Part shown: positions 8,979-19,002 of the stretch, in pieces
Layout: every line of letters begins with the position of its first letter
How positions within the stretch are numbered: position 1 is the stretch's first letter
Source: Campylobacterales bacterium
Lineage (GTDB): Bacteria > Campylobacterota > Campylobacteria > Campylobacterales > QNZT01
Length of the DNA: 46,898 nt
Direction: 5' to 3'
Assembly: GCA_027068765.1 (NCBI GenBank)
Contig: JAMOMC010000034.1
Location: 1 to 46,898 of the forward strand
Program-made: the position numbers and the translations under genes
Notes under the pieces: model-generated
Database searches by the model: none
What the model saw: only the letters and a program-made list of their open reading frames with translations
Told to the model about the DNA's origin: nothing

Positions 8979-9863
8979 TTAATTTAATGCTTCCATACCA
9001 CTAATAATCTCAATCAGCTCTGTTGTAATAGCCTCTTGTCTAGCTTTATTATATTTAATTGTAAGTTCTTTTACCTTTTCTTTTGCATTATTGGTTGCAT
9101 TATCCATAGCCTGCATCCTAGCACTATGTTCACCAGCAAGAGAGTCAATTAGAGAATAGTACATATTATATTCAAAATATTTTCTGACCAACTCATCCAA
9201 TACTTTTTCTTCTTCATCACTCTCAATTTCCATCATTGAATCAGCATCTTTTGTTTCGATTTTGATAGTATCAACAGGAATAAGCCCAGTTTGTTTAACC
9301 TCTTGAGTTATCATATTTACATATCCATTATGCACTAAAATAACTTTTTCACACTCACCATTTACAAAATCATCGACAGTTTTTTTAATAACATCTTGAG
9401 CTTTCTCATATGTTGGAGCAGAGCTAATCCCTATATCTTTTTCTAAAAGATCTATTCCTTGAAATCTAAAATAATCAATCCCTTTTCGCCCAACTGCTCT
9501 AAGTCTTACTTTTGTAGAACTCCCCTCATACTCTGCCATGATAGATTTTACTCTTTTTATAGTCTGAATATTAAAGCCACCACAAAGACCTTTATCTGCT
9601 GTTACAAAAAGTATATCAACAACTTTTGGATTATCATTTGTTTCAAAAAAACGACTTGTTGAGCCACCTACTTTAAACTTGTTAATACTTTCAGATATCT
9701 CTGAGAGCATCTCATTTAATTTTTTAGCATACTCACGAGACTTTTTAGCCGCCTCTTCTGCTCGTTTTAACTTTGCAGTAGAGACAAGCTTCATAGCTTT
9801 TGTTGTCTTTTGAGTGTTTTTAACACTTTTTATGTTTCTCTTAATATCTTTTAAATTTGCCAT
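8979..9863 (-). CDS. atpG: ATP synthase F1 gamma subunit
   Basis: 294 residues. The N-terminal helix (MANLKDIKRNIKSVKNTQKT) and C-terminal helix (NATNNAKEKVKELTIKYNKA, ending ELIEIISGMEALN) form the coiled-coil rotor shaft; the central Rossmann-like part includes VTADKGLCGGFN. It rotates within the alpha3-beta3 hexamer. It sits 10 bases after atpA. Confidence 0.98.
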   Translation of the reverse strand: MANLKDIKRNIKSVKNTQKTTKAMKLVSTAKLKRAEEAAKKSREYAKKLNEMLSEISESINKFKVGGSTSRFFETNDNPKVVDILFVTADKGLCGGFNIQTIKRVKSIMAEYEGSSTKVRLRAVGRKGIDYFRFQGIDLLEKDIGISSAPTYEKAQDVIKKTVDDFVNGECEKVILVHNGYVNMITQEVKQTGLIPVDTIKIETKDADSMMEIESDEEEKVLDELVRKYFEYNMYYSLIDSLAGEHSARMQAMDNATNNAKEKVKELTIKYNKARQEAITTELIEIISGMEALN

Positions 9864-9873
9864 ATTTTAGACC

Positions 9874-11391
9874 TTATTTGACAATGAATGTCGCTTTATA
9901 TTCGCCAAGAGCTGTTTTTAACAACCCATCTGTCTCATCTGTGATTTTTTTATCTGCAACAATTGCTTCAAAAATTTTAGGATATTTTGCCTCTATAAAC
10001 GGATAAAGACCCTCTTCAAACTTCACAACATCACTTGCAGGAATATCATCTAAAATTCCATTTGCACCAGCATAGATAATAACAACTTGTTTCTCAACAG
10101 GAACAGGTGCATAAGGTCCTTGTTTTAAAACTTCAACCATTCTCTGACCACGTTCAAGTTGATTTCTACTTGACTCATCAAGATCAGATGCAAACTGTGC
10201 AAATGCTTGAAGCTCTCTATATTGTGCAAGATCAAGTCTCAAAGTTCCAGCAACTTGTTTAGTAGCTTTAATCTGAGCAGCTCCACCAACACGAGAAACT
10301 GACAAACCAACATTGATAGCAGGACGAATTCCTGAGTTAAAAAGATCAGTCTCTAAGAAAATTTGACCATCAGTGATAGAGATAACATTTGTAGGAATAT
10401 ATGCAGAAACATCACCAGCTTGTGTTTCGATGATAGGAAGAGCAGTCAATGAACCAGCACCCAATGCATCACTTAGTTTTGCAGCTCTCTCTAAAAGTCT
10501 TGAGTGAAGATAAAAAACATCTCCAGGATAAGCCTCACGACCAGGAGGTCGTCTAAGGATTAATGACATCTCTCTATAAGCAATAGCATGCTTTGTAAGA
10601 TCATCATAAACAATCAATGCATGACGAGAGCTATCTCTAAAAAATTCACCCATAGTAACACCAGTATAAGGAGCCAAAAACTGTAAAGCTGCACTATCAC
10701 TAGCACCAGCTTCAACGATGATGGTATATTCTAATGCACCGTGCTCTTCAAGTTTTTTAACAACTTGTGCAACAGTTGACTGCTTTTGTCCAATTGCAAC
10801 ATATATACAAACTACATCTTGACCTTTTTGGTTGATGATAGCATCAATAGCAACTGTAGTCTTACCAGTTTGTCTATCACCAATAATAAGCTCTCTTTGA
10901 CCTCTTCCAATTGGAACAAGTGCATCAATTGCTTTAATACCCGTTTGAAGTGGCTCATGAACTGATTTTCTAGCCATAATTCCAGGAGCTTTTTCCTCAA
11001 CAAACTTATAATCAGCTGCTTTAATATCACCTTTGCCATCAATTGGCTCACCAAGTGCATTTACAACACGACCAAGCATCGCATCTCCAACAGGAACTTT
11101 TAAAAGTCGTCCAAGTCTTTTTACAGTTGAGCCCTCTGATACTCCAACACCTTTTCCAAGGATTACAACACCAACAACAGACTCTTCAAGATTTAAAGCC
11201 ATACCTCGCTCACCGTTTTCAAACTCAACCATCTCTCCTGCCATGACATTGTTAAGTCCATAAACTCTAGCAATTCCATCTGCATACTGAATAACCTTAC
11301 CTGTCTCTTCAATATCTACATTTAATTCGAAATTATCAATTCTCTCTTGAATAAGAGTACTAATCTCATCTGCTTTCACTTTTGTGCCCAC
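9874..11391 (-). CDS. atpA: ATP synthase F1 alpha subunit
   Basis: 505 residues. Walker A GDRQTGKT (about residue 170), [12 protein letters not shown] near Walker B, and the arginine-finger region [11 protein letters not shown]. Non-catalytic nucleotide-binding subunit of F1. Translation begins at GTG (11389-11391), supported by AGGAG six bases upstream and by the standard N-terminus [14 protein letters not shown]. Gap of 39 bases from atpH. Confidence 0.98.
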   Translation of the reverse strand: MGTKVKADEISTLIQERIDNFELNVDIEETGKVIQYADGIARVYGLNNVMAGEMVEFENGERGMALNLEESVVGVVILGKGVGVSEGSTVKRLGRLLKVPVGDAMLGRVVNALGEPIDGKGDIKAADYKFVEEKAPGIMARKSVHEPLQTGIKAIDALVPIGRGQRELIIGDRQTGKTTVAIDAIINQKGQDVVCIYVAIGQKQSTVAQVVKKLEEHGALEYTIIVEAGASDSAALQFLAPYTGVTMGEFFRDSSRHALIVYDDLTKHAIAYREMSLILRRPPGREAYPGDVFYLHSRLLERAAKLSDALGAGSLTALPIIETQAGDVSAYIPTNVISITDGQIFLETDLFNSGIRPAINVGLSVSRVGGAAQIKATKQVAGTLRLDLAQYRELQAFAQFASDLDESSRNQLERGQRMVEVLKQGPYAPVPVEKQVVIIYAGANGILDDIPASDVVKFEEGLYPFIEAKYPKIFEAIVADKKITDETDGLLKTALGEYKATFIVK

Positions 11392-11430
11392 TTAAGTCTC
11401 CTTGTTTTATTTAAATTTTTATCTCTATTT

Positions 11431-11958
11431 TTATAATGTTTTTAATATATGTTCGGCCATTTGAGCTTTTAAACGATCTTTTGAAAAACTAACTTCAACA
11501 CCCAAACTCTCAACTTCAACTTTAATACCAGGGTAATCACTAACTTTGTTTTCTAACTTTATTGTAGTGTTTAACTTTTTACTAATACTCTTTTCTAAAT
11601 CTATCATATCGCTTTGATTTACTTCAAAATTACTTATAACAACTCCATCAAATTGATTATTTAATTTTGCAATTTGATTTTTTAACTCTTTTGTAATAGT
11701 TGGAATCTCGTTTAATCTTCCATTTTTACTTAAAAGTTTTATAAAATTTGTAAGCTTCACATCTGGATTTTTAAGCAAAGAGAGTATAAACTCTCCTTTT
11801 TTCAAGCTTGTCACATCACTTGATGATAAAATATTATTAAATTTTTTATTATTAAATGCTGGTATTAAATTTTTTAAACTTTCATAAGCCAAAACAAGAG
11901 ATTTTTCATCTACACTTTCAACAAGTGCTTTAACATATTTTTTTGCTATAACACTCAT
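11431..11958 (-). CDS. atpH: ATP synthase delta subunit
   Basis: 175 residues. N-terminal helical domain (AKKYVKALVESV) and C-terminal segment GVVISNFEVNQSDMIDLEKS with the family ending KLENKVSDYPGIKVEVESLG. Part of the peripheral stalk joining F1 alpha to the b subunits. It starts directly after the atpF stop codon (no gap), so coupling is likely. Confidence 0.95.
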   Translation of the reverse strand: MSVIAKKYVKALVESVDEKSLVLAYESLKNLIPAFNNKKFNNILSSSDVTSLKKGEFILSLLKNPDVKLTNFIKLLSKNGRLNEIPTITKELKNQIAKLNNQFDGVVISNFEVNQSDMIDLEKSISKKLNTTIKLENKVSDYPGIKVEVESLGVEVSFSKDRLKAQMAEHILKTL

Positions 11959-12471
11959 CTATGCAACCTTTTTTTTGATAATATTTAAAAAATCACTATT
12001 TTTAAGTTGAACTTTTTCACCATCAAATATCTCATCAACTACTTCAGCGACAACAGATCTTGTCATCTTTTTCTCTTCAATTAAAATACGGTCATCGTAA
12101 GATTTTTTAAGATTATCCAAGTCATTTTTAAGATTATCCTCTATCTTGTTTGTAAGCAAAATAGCCTCTTTTCTTCCACTCTCAATAATATCAATAGCAC
12201 TCTCACTCGCATCTTTTAAACTCTGTTTTGCCTGCTCTTTTTTTAGCTTTGACTCTTTTAACTTATCTTGAATAGAAGTTAGTCTATTTGCTATCTCATC
12301 TGTTCTACCATTATAATAATCTTTCAAAGGTTTTGCTATGAGATAGTATAAAATTCCAGCAAAAATTATAAAGTTAATTAATCTTGGAACAATGTCTGTT
12401 TTACCAGTACCATCTCCTGCTGCTAAAAGTAGAGCTGGAAATAACAGCAATACAAAATATCTTAATTTCAA
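11959..12471 (-). CDS. atpF: ATP synthase Fo subunit b
   Basis: 170 residues. There is a signal-peptide-like first hydrophobic segment (MKLRYFVLLLFPALLLAAG), then a membrane segment (IVPRLINFIIFAGILYYLIA), then a long charged helix (about 55-150). The extra N-terminal hydrophobic segment is, as I recall, also present in Helicobacter AtpF. Peripheral-stalk subunit pairing with b'. A 14-base gap separates it from atpF'. Confidence 0.93.
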   Translation of the reverse strand: MKLRYFVLLLFPALLLAAGDGTGKTDIVPRLINFIIFAGILYYLIAKPLKDYYNGRTDEIANRLTSIQDKLKESKLKKEQAKQSLKDASESAIDIIESGRKEAILLTNKIEDNLKNDLDNLKKSYDDRILIEEKKMTRSVVAEVVDEIFDGEKVQLKNSDFLNIIKKKVA

Positions 12472-12485
12472 AAGAACTCCTTTAC

Positions 12486-12908
12486 CTAAATGTTTTTTAT
12501 TTTTGTGCTAATACCATCTTGGTAAGATGATAAATTTGAAGAAATACCCTTTTTCAAAGTAACTCGCTCTTTAGAGAGCTCTTTTACAAATGTAGCATAT
12601 TTACTATCAAATGACTCTTTAGCCTCAGCCAATGCTCTACTTGCAGCCTCTTTTGCTTTAGCCATTGCATCTTCTCTAATCTTTGAAGCCTCTGCTTTTG
12701 CAGCTATAATCTTTGCATTTGCCTCTTGCAAATCTTCCTCTATGTCACCATCATTTTTATCAGCTACCAACAAATCATCTCTGATTGATTTTTCTCTCTT
12801 ATCCATAAACGATAAAAGTGGTTTATAAAGCATCTCATTTAATAGATAAACAAGCCCCAAAAACAGCACCCCTACAAAAATTATCATTCCTAAACTAATG
12901 TCTAACAT
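12486..12908 (-). CDS. atpF': ATP synthase Fo subunit b'
   Basis: 140 residues: one N-terminal membrane segment (MIIFVGVLFLGLVYLLNEML) followed by the family motif YKPLLSFMDKREKSIRDDL and a long Ala/Lys/Glu helix. Second, diverged b-type subunit, giving a b/b' heterodimeric stalk as in other Campylobacterota and photosynthetic bacteria. First gene of the atp set and directly downstream of the promoter at 12973-13001. Confidence 0.93.
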   Translation of the reverse strand: MLDISLGMIIFVGVLFLGLVYLLNEMLYKPLLSFMDKREKSIRDDLLVADKNDGDIEEDLQEANAKIIAAKAEASKIREDAMAKAKEAASRALAEAKESFDSKYATFVKELSKERVTLKKGISSNLSSYQDGISTKIKNI

Positions 12909-12972
12909 TTACATCCTTATCATCGTGGTTTTTTTGCATCTTCTTGAAAATTTGAAAGATTTTATCATAATA

Positions 12973-13001
12973 ATTATAAAGTAAGATTAAATATCTATCA
13001 A
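12973..13001 (-). promoter_or_regulatory. Sigma70-type promoter of the atp operon
   Basis: On the minus strand: TTGATA (12996-13001), a 17-base spacer and TATAAT (12973-12978), 64 bases before the atpF' ATG. This is the best-matching promoter of the core block and lies in the 97-base gap between parB and atpF', so the ATP synthase-Tol genes can be transcribed independently of the obg-par genes. Confidence 0.65.
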
Positions 13002-13005
13002 ATTA

Positions 13006-13860
13006 CTATTGAAAGTGTGTTAAAAACTTTTGAACTTGACTTTCATCATTAAAGTTAAGTATCAACTTGTTTCCACTTTTTTTAGTTTTAAATCCCAAAT
13101 CTGTAAGTTTTTTAACTATATTTTTTATCTCTTTTATATCTTGTATCTCTTTTTTTATATCAGTTTTAAAATCTTTTGATGGTGAAGACTTTATACTTTT
13201 AATCAAATCTTCACTATCTCTAACACTAAGTTTTTGTCCAACAATTGTATCTGCTATCATTATCTCAGTTTTCTCATCAAGACCAACAATCACTTTTGCA
13301 TGACCTTGAGTGATTTTCCCCGTATTTAAAAGTTCTTGTGTATGAGATGCCAATGAAAGAAGTCTTAAAGTATTAGTTATTTGTGACCTACTTTTATAGA
13401 TAATACTGCTTAACTCTTCTTGTGTTATAGAGTACTCTTCAATAAGCTCCTTATAAGAGTTTGCAAGTTCTAATGGTGTAAGATTTTCTCTTTGAATATT
13501 TTCAATCAGAGCAAGTTCACGAAGATTTTTAGAGTTATAATTTGCTACAATTGCATCTATCTTTTTAAGACCTGCAAGTTTTGTAGCTCTATACCTTCTC
13601 TCTCCTGCAATTATCATATAGCCATTATCTTTTTGAACTACCACTATAGGCTGTAAAAGACCGTGTTTTACGATAGAATCTGAGAGATCTTTTAAAGTAT
13701 TTGAATCAAAATGTTTTCTTGGTTGATGAATATTTGGGACAATAAGTTCCAAAGATAACTCTTTTATAATTGAAGAGTCCTCTTCAACATCTTTTCTATA
13801 TGCATCTTCAACATCATCTAAAATAGAGCTTAATCCTCGTCCAAGTTTACTTTTTGCCAT
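13006..13860 (-). CDS. parB: Chromosome partitioning protein ParB (Spo0J)
   Basis: 284 residues from the ATG at 13858-13860 (a TTG just upstream is less well spaced from the AGGAG). N-terminal ParB domain with LIVPNIHQPRKHFD and the CTPase motif GERRYRATK (about 86-94), then a central HTH DNA-binding domain (ITQEELSSIIYKSRSQITNTLRLLSL, in pieces) and a C-terminal dimerisation part. It binds parS and forms a sliding CTP clamp. Ten bases after parA. I did not find a parS-like sequence nearby. Confidence 0.96.
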   Translation of the reverse strand: MAKSKLGRGLSSILDDVEDAYRKDVEEDSSIIKELSLELIVPNIHQPRKHFDSNTLKDLSDSIVKHGLLQPIVVVQKDNGYMIIAGERRYRATKLAGLKKIDAIVANYNSKNLRELALIENIQRENLTPLELANSYKELIEEYSITQEELSSIIYKSRSQITNTLRLLSLASHTQELLNTGKITQGHAKVIVGLDEKTEIMIADTIVGQKLSVRDSEDLIKSIKSSPSKDFKTDIKKEIQDIKEIKNIVKKLTDLGFKTKKSGNKLILNFNDESQVQKFLTHFQ

Positions 13861-13870
13861 CAAAACTCTC

Positions 13871-14656
13871 CTAACTTGCTAAAATTGTGTGTGCTAAATT
13901 TTGATAAGCTAATGAACCTGATGATTTTATATCATACAAAATGATAGGTTTTCCAAAACTAGGAGACTCAGCTAATTTAATATTTCTAGGAATTACAATA
14001 TAAGATGAGTTCTTTTTATCTTCAAATAACTTACTTTTAAAGTGCTGTTTCAAATCTGCAAAAACCTGCTTTGAAAGGTTATTTTGAGCTGTATACATTG
14101 TTGGTAAAAAACCTTTTATACTTAGTTTTGGATTGATTGTTTTTTTGATAAGTTTTACTGTATTTAAAAGTTGTGCCAATCCCTCTAATGCATAAAATTC
14201 ACACTGTATTGGAATTATTACAGAGTTTGCTGCACTGAGTCCATTTATAGTTATTGGTCCTAATGCTGGAGGAGAGTCTAAAATGATATAATCATAATTA
14301 TTTTTAATACCATAAAGTTTCTCTTTTAAAAGAAGTTCTTTGTTATTATTAGTACCTTCATAAAAATCTTTTTCAACACCAACTAGCCCGATATTTGCAG
14401 GGGCAAGATCGAGTGAATCGATAGAGGTTTTTAAGATAATATCACTCATCTGTTTTCTGCCAATCAAGACATGATATATGTTAAACTCAAAATCACTTCT
14501 TGCAAATCCAAGTCCTGTTGTTGCATTTGCCTGCGGATCAATATCTACAAGTAAAACTCTTTTTTCAGCAACAGCTAATGAGGCTGCTAAATTAACGGCT
14601 GTTGTTGTTTTTCCAACACCACCTTTTTGATTTGCTATCGCTATAATTTCACTCAT
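13871..14656 (-). CDS. parA: Chromosome partitioning ATPase ParA (Soj)
   Basis: 261 residues. Deviant Walker A ANQKGGVGKTTTAVNLA (about 8-24), switch I region DIDPQANATTGLG, and Walker B YIILDSPPALGP. The short N-terminus without an HTH marks the chromosomal Soj type. It forms a dynamic nucleoid-bound partition gradient with ParB. It overlaps birA by 4 bases (14653-14656). Confidence 0.97.
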   Translation of the reverse strand: MSEIIAIANQKGGVGKTTTAVNLAASLAVAEKRVLLVDIDPQANATTGLGFARSDFEFNIYHVLIGRKQMSDIILKTSIDSLDLAPANIGLVGVEKDFYEGTNNNKELLLKEKLYGIKNNYDYIILDSPPALGPITINGLSAANSVIIPIQCEFYALEGLAQLLNTVKLIKKTINPKLSIKGFLPTMYTAQNNLSKQVFADLKQHFKSKLFEDKKNSSYIVIPRNIKLAESPSFGKPIILYDIKSSGSLAYQNLAHTILAS

Positions 14657-15297
14657 CGTAAGCTATAAACCTCTCTTTTATTCAGCTCAATTGAGCCATC
14701 TTTTTTAAGCTTTGCATCTTTTAAAGAGATTTTCTTTTTTTCTCTCTTATCATAGTACAAAAAGTCTCGTGATTTCTCAAATTCTATCTTATATTTGATA
14801 AATATATACTTCCATAAAATATCTTCTTTTAGTTTTAAAAAATAAGCTTCAATCAATGCAATTTTATCAACATTTATATCAATAATTTCAAATTTTTGTG
14901 GAGAATTTTTTAAGTTTATACCTATTGAACAGACCAAAATATCGCCATTTATAACTTTTGTAATAGTCCCTCCTACCTTTTTATCCCCGATATAAAAATC
15001 ATTTGGCCATTTTAAGAAAACTTTTGAACCAAGCTCTTCTAAAAGCTCTTTTAAGATATATGAAAAATAGATAGAAAAAGAGTGTTTTGGAATATCATCA
15101 GGAAGAGTATTTAAATGTACAGAAAAGGACAAAAAGAGATTTCCATCCATTCCCTCCCAGCTATTTTCAAAACTTCCTACTCCATTTTTTTGAACATCTG
15201 CACTTAGAGCTATTGGAGGTTTCAGACTCTTATCAAGAAGTTTTTTAATTAAGACTTTATGAGTAGAACTTGTCTCTTTAAGATAGATTATCTCCAA
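14653..15297 (-). CDS. birA: Biotin--protein ligase (BirA, catalytic type)
   Basis: About 214 residues if translation starts at TTG 15295-15297 (LEIIYLKETSSTHKVL), which matches where short BirA proteins begin and has AAAAGG upstream; a GTG at 15333 would add 12 residues overlapping fmt more deeply. Visible ligase motifs are the KETSSTH substrate loop, KNGVGSFENSWE in place of the usual GRGRxGRxW biotin loop, FLKWPNDFYIGDKKVGG (KWPND), and CSIGINLKN. It attaches biotin to the acetyl-CoA/pyruvate carboxylase carrier. There is no N-terminal repressor HTH. The biotin loop is unusually diverged. Overlaps fmt by 20 bases. Confidence 0.87.
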   Translation of the reverse strand: MEIIYLKETSSTHKVLIKKLLDKSLKPPIALSADVQKNGVGSFENSWEGMDGNLFLSFSVHLNTLPDDIPKHSFSIYFSYILKELLEELGSKVFLKWPNDFYIGDKKVGGTITKVINGDILVCSIGINLKNSPQKFEIIDINVDKIALIEAYFLKLKEDILWKYIFIKYKIEFEKSRDFLYYDKREKKKISLKDAKLKKDGSIELNKREVYSLR

Positions 15298-16189
15298 CCC
15301 CAAGCCTTTTTCCACGGATATAATCAATAACACTCATCTCTTTTTTAGAAACTGGTTGAACTCTATAAATTCTCAAACTTCCAACCTTGCATCCTACCAC
15401 TATTGAGTCATCTAAAACCTCTAAAATCTCACCTTTTTTAAACTCACCCTCTTTTTCAAAAAGCAACAACTCTTTTAACTTTAATCCACTCTCTAAAAAA
15501 ACACCAGGCCAAAATATAAAAGCCCGAAATTTTGCTTCACTCTTTTTTGCATCTTCTAAATCCAAAAGCCCATCCTCTTTTGTAATCTTTTTTGCATAAG
15601 TTGCCTCACAAGAGTGCTGTTTTATTGGGGAAATTTTATCAAAATTTTTAAGGGTATCTAGAGTTAATTTTGCAGCTATAAAAGAGAGTTTTTCAAAAAG
15701 CTCTCTTGCATTTAATTTATCAATTTTTATATAAGAGAACCCAAGCATCTCTCCAGTATCAAGTCCTATATCCATAAGCATAGCAGTAACTCCCAGATAC
15801 TCCTCTTGGTGCAAAATTGCATCTTGAATAGGGCTAGCTCCTCTAAATTTTGGTAAAATTGAAGCATGTAGATTTATACAAGGAGAAATTTCTAATATAT
15901 CTTTCGGAAGTATCTGTCCAAATGCAGCAACCACAATAAAATCAGGCTTTAAATTGAAGATATAGTTATATGCATCTTCACTTTTTAGTGTTTTTGGCTG
16001 ATAAATCTCTAAATCAATATCCTCTTTTATAAGATATTTTTTCGTATCAGGAGGAGTTAATATCTGTTTTCTCCCAACTGGTTTATCAGGCTGTGTAATT
16101 AAAGATAAAACCTCTATCTCATCATCTTTCAAAAGGTATTTTAAAATTACCGTTGCATATGAAGGTGTCCCCATAAAAACAACTCTCAT
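15278..16189 (-). CDS. fmt: Methionyl-tRNA formyltransferase
   Basis: 303 residues. N-terminal formyltransferase fold beginning [12 protein letters not shown], with the folate-binding/catalytic segment CINLHASILPKFRGASPIQ (NLHAS..LP.yRG) and the catalytic Asp in MDIGLDTGEML, then a C-terminal OB-like domain. It formylates initiator Met-tRNA. The start overlaps the proB stop by 4 bases. Confidence 0.97.
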   Translation of the reverse strand: MRVVFMGTPSYATVILKYLLKDDEIEVLSLITQPDKPVGRKQILTPPDTKKYLIKEDIDLEIYQPKTLKSEDAYNYIFNLKPDFIVVAAFGQILPKDILEISPCINLHASILPKFRGASPIQDAILHQEEYLGVTAMLMDIGLDTGEMLGFSYIKIDKLNARELFEKLSFIAAKLTLDTLKNFDKISPIKQHSCEATYAKKITKEDGLLDLEDAKKSEAKFRAFIFWPGVFLESGLKLKELLLFEKEGEFKKGEILEVLDDSIVVGCKVGSLRIYRVQPVSKKEMSVIDYIRGKRLGVGDNLS

Positions 16190-16953
16190 AAAGTTCTCCC
16201 TTTAAAGTGAGTTCCTCCTAAATGCTCTCCATGTAAGAAATAACTTCTCACATCCCTAAGATCAAAACCACTCGCCATAAACATCTCTTTTTTATTATCA
16301 AGTAAAAACTTTGCTGCTTTTAGTTTTGTGACAATCCCACCCGTTGCAAAAGTACCGTTTGAAACTGCTGGAATTTCAAGCTCACTAGCTTTTATAACTT
16401 CAACTCTTTTTTTCATAACCGCATCTTCAAAAACTCTAGGATCTTTATCATAATAGCCATCAATATCTGAAAGGATAATAAGCTCTTTTGCATCAAAGTA
16501 ATGAGCAACATGAGCTGACATTTGATCATTGTCTCCAAAAACAAGCTCTGCTATATCGGTAGCATCATTTTCATTTATGATTGGAATTACTCCATTTTTT
16601 ATGAGAGTATCAATTGCACACTTTGCATGTTTTGTCCGTTTTCTTGAATCAAAATCAGATGCACTTAAAAGAATTTGAGCACTTAAAATGCCAAATGAGC
16701 TTAACTCTTTTGCATAAATACTCATAAGATAGGGTTGTCCAACAGCAGCAATTGCTTGCCTATTTCCAAGAGTATATCTATCAATTTTTAATTTTGAATA
16801 CCCAGCTGCTACTGCACCAGAAGAGACAAGTATAACTTCATATTTTTCACCAAGATCTGCCAAAAAAGAGACCAAGTTTGCAATTCTATCTCTTGCTAAC
16901 TCACCATCTTGACTCAAAACATGTGAGCCTACTTTAACTACAATCCGCTTCAT
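16186..16953 (-). CDS. proB: Glutamate 5-kinase
   Basis: 255 residues from the ATG at 16951-16953 ([14 protein letters not shown]). An upstream in-frame ATG at 16974 lies deeper inside obg and would add seven residues before the conserved strand. Amino-acid kinase fold: [59 protein letters not shown], and [12 protein letters not shown]. First step of proline synthesis. It lacks the C-terminal PUA domain of E. coli ProB, like many short forms. Overlaps obg by 20 bases. Confidence 0.95.
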   Translation of the reverse strand: MKRIVVKVGSHVLSQDGELARDRIANLVSFLADLGEKYEVILVSSGAVAAGYSKLKIDRYTLGNRQAIAAVGQPYLMSIYAKELSSFGILSAQILLSASDFDSRKRTKHAKCAIDTLIKNGVIPIINENDATDIAELVFGDNDQMSAHVAHYFDAKELIILSDIDGYYDKDPRVFEDAVMKKRVEVIKASELEIPAVSNGTFATGGIVTKLKAAKFLLDNKKEMFMASGFDLRDVRSYFLHGEHLGGTHFKGRTL

Positions 16954-18049
16954 CTCTAATCTTTTTAACTGCATCTAAAAGTGCAAACTTAAGTGGCTTA
17001 ATATTTAATTTGGTTATAGAAGAAATAGGTGCTATGAAAAATGGTTTCTGACTATCATACTCTATAAACTCATCAAGTTTTTGAACATATGTTTTATAGT
17101 TTTCATTAAAATGGTAAACATTATTATGTTCATCTTTATCTAATCCAACATATGAGATAAAAGAGTCTATCTTATTTGTTACTTCCTCTTCTAAAACACT
17201 ATCTATTCTAGTTAATGCGATTGCAAAGTTTCTTTTTTTCATAATTTCTGAAAAATTTCCAAGTTCTAACTTTAGTGTATCATACTGCTCTTCTAAAGTA
17301 CGATAATTTGCAACATCAAGCATAAAAAGCAAAAATTTAGTCCTCTCAATATGCTTTAAAAACTCCAATCCCAAGCCTTTACCCACACTAGCCCCACCTA
17401 TAATACCTGGAATATCAGCCATAACAAAAGAAGTATACTCATCAACCATAACAACTCCAAGCTTTGGTGTTAGAGTTGTAAATTCATAATTTGCCACTTC
17501 AGGAGTAGCATTTGAGAGTATAGATATGAGTGTTGATTTTCCAACATTTGGAAAGCCAACAAGCCCAACATCAGCGATAAGTTTTAACTCTAATCTAATT
17601 TTCCTAGTAATTCCAGGAAGTCCAGGTTGTGCATATGCTGGTCTTTGGTTGGTAGAGCTTCTAAAGTGCCAATTTCCAAGCCCACCTTTTCCACCCTCTA
17701 AAAACTTAACACTTTGCCCATCAGTAGTTAAATCTAAAAGTAACTCATCCGTATCTGCATCTATAACTTGTGTCCCAGGAGGTACTGACAAAGTTAATGA
17801 CTCACCCTTTTTACCATACTTTTTTCGCCCCATCCCAGGAACTCCATTTTTAGCTTTTAGCTGATTTTTACCTCTAAAATTAGAGAGAGTATGTGAATTT
17901 TTATCCACTAAAAAAAAGATATCTCCTCCACGCCCTCCATCTCCTCCATCAGGTCCACCCTTTAGCACAAACTTCTCTTGACGAAACGAAACCGACCCAG
18001 CCCCACCTTTACCAGAACTAAGAATTAACTCTACATGATCTACAAACAT
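16934..18049 (-). CDS. obg: Obg/CgtA ribosome-assembly GTPase
   Basis: 371 residues. Glycine-rich Obg fold (about 1-158; [20 protein letters not shown] and [10 protein letters not shown]), then a G domain with G1 GFPNVGKST (about 165), G3 [10 protein letters not shown], a modified G4 ALTRID and a G5-like PISS. Essential GTPase in 50S assembly and stress signalling. In many Obg proteins G4 is NKxD; here it reads TRID, as in several Campylobacterota to my recollection. AAAGGTAGAG precedes the ATG. Confidence 0.96.
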   Translation of the reverse strand: MFVDHVELILSSGKGGAGSVSFRQEKFVLKGGPDGGDGGRGGDIFFLVDKNSHTLSNFRGKNQLKAKNGVPGMGRKKYGKKGESLTLSVPPGTQVIDADTDELLLDLTTDGQSVKFLEGGKGGLGNWHFRSSTNQRPAYAQPGLPGITRKIRLELKLIADVGLVGFPNVGKSTLISILSNATPEVANYEFTTLTPKLGVVMVDEYTSFVMADIPGIIGGASVGKGLGLEFLKHIERTKFLLFMLDVANYRTLEEQYDTLKLELGNFSEIMKKRNFAIALTRIDSVLEEEVTNKIDSFISYVGLDKDEHNNVYHFNENYKTYVQKLDEFIEYDSQKPFFIAPISSITKLNIKPLKFALLDAVKKIRDEADCS

Positions 18050-18092
18050 CTCTACCTTTATCTAAAAATTATAAAATATTATAGCCAAAAGA

Positions 18093-18980
18093 TTATTTAG
18101 CCAATAAATCTCTCAAACTATCTTCAGGATGCTTTCCATTTAACATACGATAAACCTCTACAGCTATTGGTGTATATACATCCTCTTTTTGTGCAATACG
18201 ATAAACAGCTTCACTCGTATAAACTCCCTCAGCAACCTCTCCAAGCTCTTTTAAAATAACATCTAGTTTTTTTCCAGCGGAGAGTCCAAGCCCTACTCTA
18301 TAATTTCTCGAAAGTCTGCTTGAAGCTGTCAAAAAAAGATCTCCAGAACCACTAAGACCTATAAATGTATCTTTTTTTGCACCAAAATGTCTACCAAATC
18401 TCATCATCTCTACAAGCCCTCTCGATATAAGAGATGCTCTTGCATTGTTTCCTAGTTTCAAACCATCACATATGCCACTTGCGATTGCTATGATGTTTTT
18501 ATATGCTCCACAAACTTCTGCCCCTATAACATCTTTTGAGGTGTAAGTTTTTATAAACGAGGGAAAAAGTTTTGAAAACTTTTTGGCTAGTTTCTTATCT
18601 TTTGAGCTTATAACAAGTGCTGTTGGCAAAGACTCTTTAACCTCAGATGCAAATGATGGTCCTGAGATAAAAGCTAAGTTTTTCTGTGGAATAAATTCAG
18701 AAAAAACTTCATTTAGAAACTTCCCACTATTTACCTCTATACCTTTTGAAGCGACTAAAATTTTTTGATTTTTAAAGACAAACTCATTTTCTAGCCAATG
18801 CCTTGCATTTTGAGCTGAAATTGCGAAGATAAGATACTCAAACTCCATAATCTCTTTAAAACTTATAAAATTTTTTATATCTCTTTTTGTTCGTGAACTA
18901 ATACTTGAATCGCCTCTTTGTAAAATTGCAAAATGAAGAGCCTGCCCCCACTTTCCAGCTCCAACTACTCCAACTCTCAT
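18093..18980 (-). CDS. gpsA: Glycerol-3-phosphate dehydrogenase [NAD(P)+]
   Basis: 295 residues. N-terminal nucleotide-binding motif VGVVGAGKWGQAL, ASKGIEVNSGK, SGPSFASEV, catalytic region CGAYKNIIAIASGICDGL (Lys in YKN), and C-terminal LSGSGDLFLTASSRLSRNYRVG. It makes sn-glycerol-3-phosphate for phospholipids. It heads the gpsA-obg-proB-fmt-birA-parAB series, 43 bases before obg, with an AAAGGAGAG ribosome site and the inverted-repeat promoter at 19003-19035. Confidence 0.96.
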   Translation of the reverse strand: MRVGVVGAGKWGQALHFAILQRGDSSISSRTKRDIKNFISFKEIMEFEYLIFAISAQNARHWLENEFVFKNQKILVASKGIEVNSGKFLNEVFSEFIPQKNLAFISGPSFASEVKESLPTALVISSKDKKLAKKFSKLFPSFIKTYTSKDVIGAEVCGAYKNIIAIASGICDGLKLGNNARASLISRGLVEMMRFGRHFGAKKDTFIGLSGSGDLFLTASSRLSRNYRVGLGLSAGKKLDVILKELGEVAEGVYTSEAVYRIAQKEDVYTPIAVEVYRMLNGKHPEDSLRDLLAK

Positions 18981-19002
18981 GTTATAGCTCTCCTTTTTAT
19001 GT

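Noticed and set aside
9459-9662. Plus-strand open frame opposite atpG
   Set aside because: Antisense to a conserved gene and without any recognisable motif or ribosome site.
10812-11263. Overlapping open frames inside atpA on both strands
   Set aside because: They are out-of-frame or antisense shadows of a strongly conserved ATPase gene, with low-complexity translations and no ribosome sites.
13006-14656. parS site near parAB
   Set aside because: I looked for the TGTTTCACGTGAAACA-type palindrome near parAB and by eye elsewhere, and saw none; it may lie outside the window.
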